DNA of 64,000 nucleotides from an uncultured Burkholderiales bacterium (GTDB taxonomy: Bacteria > Pseudomonadota > Gammaproteobacteria > Burkholderiales > Burkholderiaceae), in contig CAMLJY010000004.1 in assembly GCA_946480465.1 (NCBI GenBank), positions 62,001 to 126,000 on the forward strand, given 5' to 3'. A model generated the notes under the pieces. That model was not told the origin of the DNA, did not search any database, and saw only the letters and a list, made by a program, of their open reading frames with translations. Positions 60,031-64,000 of this stretch are shown here, in pieces (within the stretch, counting starts at the first letter, position 1; each line of letters starts with the position of its first letter). The translations under genes were made by a program, and so were the position numbers.

Positions 60031-61274
60031 ACCGCCTCGCCACCGCCGCCATCGCCGTCGCCGCCGTCCTGGCCGTGGGCGGTGCCGCCTTCCAGATCGG
60101 GCGCCAGTCGGTGCGCCACGAGGCCGCGGCCGCGCCCGCCGCCGCGGCATCCGCCGCCGAGCGCAAGGTGCTGTACTGGCACGACCCGATGGTGCCCGGC
60201 CACCGCTTCGACAAGCCCGGCAAGTCGCCCTTCATGGACATGCAGCTGCAGCCCGTGTACGCCGACGAGGGCGGTGCCGACGGGGGCATGAACCCGGGCG
60301 TGAAAGTGAGCCCGCAGGTGCAGCAGAACCTGGGGCTGCGCACCGCGCTGGTGAAGAAGGCGCAGGTCGGCCCGTCCTTCGAGGCCGTGGGCGCGGTGCA
60401 GTTCGACGAGCGCCTGGGCGTGGCCGTGCAGACCCGCGCTAACGGCTATGTAGAGCGTCTGCTGGTGCGCGCGCCGATGCAGCGTGTGGTCCGGGGCCAG
60501 CCGCTGGCCACGCTGTTCGTGCCCGAGTGGCTCGGTCCGCTGAACGAGATCGCGGCGCTGAAGCGGGCCGGCGCCGCGGCCGAGCTGGTGGCCGCGGCGC
60601 GCGAGCGCACGCGCGCGCTGTCGATCCCCGACGAGCTGGTGCGCCAGGTGGAGGCCGGCGGCCCGCCGCAGGCATGGACGACGCTGCTCGCGCCGGCCAG
60701 CGGCGTGGTGGCGGAGCTGGGCGTGCGCGAGGGCGTGGCGGTGTCCCCGGGCATGACGCTGTTCCGCATCGCCGGGCTCGAGAAGGTGTGGGCCGTCGTC
60801 GAGATCCCCGAGGCCGAGGCCCTGCGGCTGGCGCGCGGGCACGAGGTGACGGCGGCGCTGCAGGCCGACCCCGGCCGCGCCTTCTCCGGCACGCTGCAGG
60901 AAATCCTGCCGCAGGTGAACGCGGCCACGCGCACGCTGCCGGCCCGCTTCGAGGTGGACAACCCGGGCGGCCGGCTGGTGCCGGGCATGCTGCTGCGGGT
61001 TCAGGTCGCCGGTGCCGCGGCGCCGCGGCTGGTGGTGCCGACCGAGGCCGTGATCCGCACCGGCACCCGCGCGGTGGTCATCGTGCGTGCGGACGATCGC
61101 CGCTTCGAGCCGCGCGAGGTGCAGCTGGGCGCCGACCTGGGCGAGCAGCTGGAGGTGCTGCAAGGCCTGGCCGAAGGCGACGAGGTGGTGGCGAGCGGCC
61201 AGTTCCTCATCGATTCGGAGGCGCGGCTGCGCGCCGTGCTCGGCAGCATGGCCGCCAGCGGAGCCGGCAAGTGA
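60027..61274 (+). CDS. cusB: CusB-like periplasmic adaptor
   Basis: A 415-aa membrane-fusion protein. An N-terminal helix is followed by a heavy-metal-binding motif ([20 protein letters not shown], then MDMQLQPVY) as in CusB, then barrel-sandwich and beta-barrel domains ([56 protein letters not shown]). It links CusC and CusA. It starts in ATGA overlap with cusC. Confidence 0.9.
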   Translation: MNRLATAAIAVAAVLAVGGAAFQIGRQSVRHEAAAAPAAAASAAERKVLYWHDPMVPGHRFDKPGKSPFMDMQLQPVYADEGGADGGMNPGVKVSPQVQQNLGLRTALVKKAQVGPSFEAVGAVQFDERLGVAVQTRANGYVERLLVRAPMQRVVRGQPLATLFVPEWLGPLNEIAALKRAGAAAELVAAARERTRALSIPDELVRQVEAGGPPQAWTTLLAPASGVVAELGVREGVAVSPGMTLFRIAGLEKVWAVVEIPEAEALRLARGHEVTAALQADPGRAFSGTLQEILPQVNAATRTLPARFEVDNPGGRLVPGMLLRVQVAGAAAPRLVVPTEAVIRTGTRAVVIVRADDRRFEPREVQLGADLGEQLEVLQGLAEGDEVVASGQFLIDSEARLRAVLGSMAASGAGK

Positions 61275-64000
61275 TCGCGGCCCTCATCCGCTGGTCGGTC
61301 GCCAACCGCTTCCTGGTGCTGATGGCCACGGCCTTGCTGGTCGCGGCGGGCTGGTGGTCCGTCGCGCGCACGCCGGTCGATGCGCTGCCGGACCTGTCGG
61401 ACACGCAGGTCATCGTGCGCACCAGCTTCCCCGGCCAGCCGCCGCAGGTGGTCGAGGACCTGGTCACCTATCCGCTGACGACCACGATGCTGAGCGTGCC
61501 GGGCGCGAAGACGGTGCGCGGCTATTCGTTCTTCGGCGACTCCTTCGTCTACATCCTCTTCGACGACCGCACCGACCCGTACTGGGCCCGCTCGCGCGTG
61601 GTGGAGTACCTGAACCAGGTGCAGGGCCGGCTGCCGGCGGGCGCCACCGCCGCGCTGGGGCCGGACGCCACCGGCGTGGGCTGGGTCTACGAGTACGCGC
61701 TGGTCGACCGCAGCGGCCAGCACGACCTGGGCCAGCTGCGCGCGCTGAACGACTGGTTCCTGAAGTTCGAGCTGAAGACCGTGCCCGACGTGGCGGAGGT
61801 GGCCAGCGTCGGCGGCATGGTGCGGCAGTTCCAGGTCGTGCTCGACCCCGACCGCATGCGCCAGCTGGGGGTCACGCAGGGCATGGTGGTGGATGCGCTG
61901 CGGCGGGCCAACCAGTCGGCGGGCGGCTCGGTGGTGGAGCTGGCGGAGGCCGAGTACATGGTCCGCTCGCAGGGCTTCCTGAAGTCGCTGGACGACTTCC
62001 GCGGCATACCCATCAAAGTGAGCGGCGCCACGCCGGTGCTGCTGCGCGACGTCGGCTTCGTGCAGGTGGGGCCCGAGATGCGCCGCGGCATCGCCGAGCT
62101 GGACGGGGAGGGCGAAGTCGCCGGCGGCATCGTGGTGATGCGCTCGGGCAAGAACGCGCGCAGCACCATCGCCGCCATCCAGGCCCGGCTGGAAGCGCTG
62201 AAGCCCAGCCTGCCGCCGGGGGTGGAGGTGGTGGCGACCTACGACCGCTCCAGGCTGATCGACCGCGCCATCGACAACCTGGCGACCAAGCTGCTGGAGG
62301 AATTCATCGTCGTCGCGCTGGTGTGCGCCGTGTTCCTGGCCCACCTGCGTTCGGCGCTGGTGGCCGTGGTCACGCTGCCGGTGGGCGTGCTGGCGGCCTT
62401 CATCGTGATGCACGCGCAGGGCATCAGCGCCAACATCCTGAGCCTGGGCGGCGTGGCCATCGCGCTGGGGGCGATGGTGGATGCGAGCGTGGTGCTGGTC
62501 GAGGCCGCGCACAAGCAGCTCGAGCATTTCGAGGACCGGCAGGGCCGGCCGGCGACCGTGGCCGAGCGCTGGGCGCTGGTCACGCAGGCGGCGGTGGAAG
62601 TCGGCCCGGCGCTCTTCTTCTCGCTGCTGGTGATCACGCTGTCGTTCCTTCCGGTGTTCACGCTGGAAGCGCAGGAAGGGCGGCTGTTCTCGCCGCTGGC
62701 CTTCACCAAGACCTATGCGATGGCCGCGGCCGCCGGCCTGTCGGTCACGCTGGTGCCGGTGCTGATGGGCTACCTGATCCGCGGCCGCATTCCGCGCGAG
62801 GCCGCGAACCCGGTGAACCGCTTCCTGATGGCCGCCTACCGGCCGGCGCTGGAAGCCGTGCTGCGCTTCCCGAAGGCCGCGCTGGTGGCCGCGGCGCTGG
62901 TGCTGGCCGTGACGGCCGTGCCCGTGCTGCGCCTGGGCGGCGAATTCATGCCGCCGCTGGACGAAGGCGACCTGCTGTACATGCCCACCGCGCTGCCGGG
63001 TCTGTCGGTGTCGAAGGCGAGCGAATTGCTGCAGCAGACGGACCGCCTGATCAAGACCGTGCCTGAAGTGGACCGCGTGTTCGGCAAGGCCGGCCGGGCC
63101 GACAGCGCCACCGATCCGGCGCCGCTGGAGATGTTCGAGACCACGATCCAGTTCAAGCCGCGCGAGCAGTGGCGGGCGGGCATGACGCCCGACAAGCTCG
63201 TGGAGGAACTGGACCGTGCGGTGCAGGTGCCGGGCCTGTCCAACATCTGGGTGCCGCCCATCCGCAACCGCATCGACATGCTCGCCACCGGCATCAAGAG
63301 CCCGGTGGGCATCAAGGTGGCGGGGCCGGACCTGGCCACCATCGACCGGCTCGCGACCCGCATCGAAACCGTGGTCAAGGATGTGCCCGGCGTGTCGTCG
63401 GCGCTGGCGGAACGGCTCACCGGCGGGCGCTACGTCGACGTGGACGTGGACCGCGCCGCGGCGGCCCGGCACGGCCTGTCGGTGGCCGACGTGCAGGCCA
63501 TCGTCGCCACCGCCATCGGCGGCGAGAACGTCGGCGAGGTGATCAGCGGCCGCGAGCGTTTCCCGATCAGCGTGCGCTACCCGCGCGAGATCCGCGACTC
63601 GCTGCAGCGCCTGCGCTCGCTGCCCTTCGTCACCGGGCAGGGCGCGCAGCTGATGCTGGGCGACGTGGCCACCGTGCGGCTGCAGGACGGCCCGCCGATG
63701 CTGCGCAGCGAGAACGCGCGCCTGTCGGGCTGGGTCTACGTGGACGTGCGGGGGCGCGACCTGCGCTCGGTGGTGCGCGACATGCAGGCCGCCGTCGCCG
63801 GCGAGGTCAGCCTGCCGGCCGGCTACGCGCTGTCCTGGTCCGGACAGTTCGAGTACCTGGAACGCGCCACCGAGCGCCTGAAGCTGGTGGTGCCGGCCAC
63901 GCTGGCGCTCATCTTCATGCTGCTGTACCTGCTGTTCCGCTCGGCCGGCGATGCCTTGCTGGTGATGGCGGCGGTGCCGTTCTCGCTGGTGGGCGGATTC
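61271..64000 (+). CDS. cusA: CusA-like heavy-metal RND pump (partial)
   Basis: At least 910 aa, cut by the window end. Starts with GTG overlapping the cusB stop (GTGA). Early text [13 protein letters not shown] and [20 protein letters not shown], the central proton relay ([20 protein letters not shown]) and [20 protein letters not shown] are those of Cu/Ag HME-RND pumps. With CusB and CusC it expels Cu(I) and Ag(I) from periplasm or cytosol out of the cell. The C-terminal part is not seen. Confidence 0.95.
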   Translation, partial: MIAALIRWSVANRFLVLMATALLVAAGWWSVARTPVDALPDLSDTQVIVRTSFPGQPPQVVEDLVTYPLTTTMLSVPGAKTVRGYSFFGDSFVYILFDDRTDPYWARSRVVEYLNQVQGRLPAGATAALGPDATGVGWVYEYALVDRSGQHDLGQLRALNDWFLKFELKTVPDVAEVASVGGMVRQFQVVLDPDRMRQLGVTQGMVVDALRRANQSAGGSVVELAEAEYMVRSQGFLKSLDDFRGIPIKVSGATPVLLRDVGFVQVGPEMRRGIAELDGEGEVAGGIVVMRSGKNARSTIAAIQARLEALKPSLPPGVEVVATYDRSRLIDRAIDNLATKLLEEFIVVALVCAVFLAHLRSALVAVVTLPVGVLAAFIVMHAQGISANILSLGGVAIALGAMVDASVVLVEAAHKQLEHFEDRQGRPATVAERWALVTQAAVEVGPALFFSLLVITLSFLPVFTLEAQEGRLFSPLAFTKTYAMAAAAGLSVTLVPVLMGYLIRGRIPREAANPVNRFLMAAYRPALEAVLRFPKAALVAAALVLAVTAVPVLRLGGEFMPPLDEGDLLYMPTALPGLSVSKASELLQQTDRLIKTVPEVDRVFGKAGRADSATDPAPLEMFETTIQFKPREQWRAGMTPDKLVEELDRAVQVPGLSNIWVPPIRNRIDMLATGIKSPVGIKVAGPDLATIDRLATRIETVVKDVPGVSSALAERLTGGRYVDVDVDRAAAARHGLSVADVQAIVATAIGGENVGEVISGRERFPISVRYPREIRDSLQRLRSLPFVTGQGAQLMLGDVATVRLQDGPPMLRSENARLSGWVYVDVRGRDLRSVVRDMQAAVAGEVSLPAGYALSWSGQFEYLERATERLKLVVPATLALIFMLLYLLFRSAGDALLVMAAVPFSLVGGF

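Noticed and set aside
1..64000. CRISPR arrays, tRNA, rRNA, IS elements, prophage
   Set aside because: No regularly spaced repeats, cloverleaf sequences, transposase or phage proteins were seen in either strand; the repeats found are short tandems.

Overview
The window is a very GC-rich, densely coded stretch of chromosome-like DNA. Gene content points to a betaproteobacterium of the order Burkholderiales: TamA/TamB, a caa3-type oxidase with a fused subunit I/III, TctA/TctB, a YdiJ-like dehydrogenase, the DUF5985 pair, and PRC-barrel, SYLF and DUF421 stress genes. This placement is inferred from protein families, not from a marker gene. No rRNA, tRNA, CRISPR array, transposase or phage integrase was found.

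Layout. (1) 1-5.0 kb: a CvpA-CAP fusion protein, an FMN-dependent alpha-hydroxyacid oxidase and a ZIP-like membrane protein, lying among gene remnants (DUF4142, SDR, epimerase, slipin). (2) 5.0-11.7 kb: envelope-stress genes. These are two beta/gamma-crystallin proteins, a double PRC-barrel protein, an HtrA/DegP lipoprotein protease, a YetF-like DUF421 protein, a DUF4142-SYLF fusion and a PPC-domain protein. (3) 11.7-17.4 kb: a PoxB-like ThDP enzyme, a YdiJ-like FAD/FeS dehydrogenase and an M23 peptidase. (4) 17.4-21.5 kb: a less GC-rich island with a single 1030-aa PHP-domain plus SMC/ABC-type ATPase, a defence-like gene. (5) 21.5-29.2 kb: a second set of the stress genes (SYLF, PRC-barrel, membrane protease with CBS, DUF421). 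PRC-barrel and DUF421 are clear paralogues of the copies in (2). DUF2231 and CBS proteins follow. (6) 29.7-38.4 kb: pentapeptide-repeat protein, DUF4426-like protein, tamA-tamB and a START-domain protein. (7) 38.5-43.8 kb: cytochromes c and a caa3-type oxidase whose subunit I lacks two usual proton-channel residues. (8) 44-46.8 kb: two cation antiporters and a Cys-rich copper-storage-like protein. (9) 47-55 kb: a minus-strand block of tctBA, mscS, two DUF5985 genes, a winged-helix gene, a glycosyltransferase-HAD fusion, a ClC transporter, a 63-aa membrane protein and a MarR regulator. Four intergenic sites in this block share one AT-rich palindrome-like motif, and one of them precedes a probable small RNA. 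(10) 55-64 kb: copper and silver efflux: CopA behind a CueR-type promoter, divergent copG (DUF411) behind a second such promoter, and a cusCBA system cut by the window end.

The most interesting candidate system is block 9. It looks like a MarR-controlled osmotic and ion-stress regulon joining a probable glycosylglycerate synthase/phosphatase, a chloride transporter, a mechanosensitive channel, a carboxylate transporter permease and a small RNA. The other strong leads are the lone PHP-ATPase island, the altered oxidase, the Arg-rich mini-ORF repeats before coxB, and the duplicated PRC-protease-DUF421 module.
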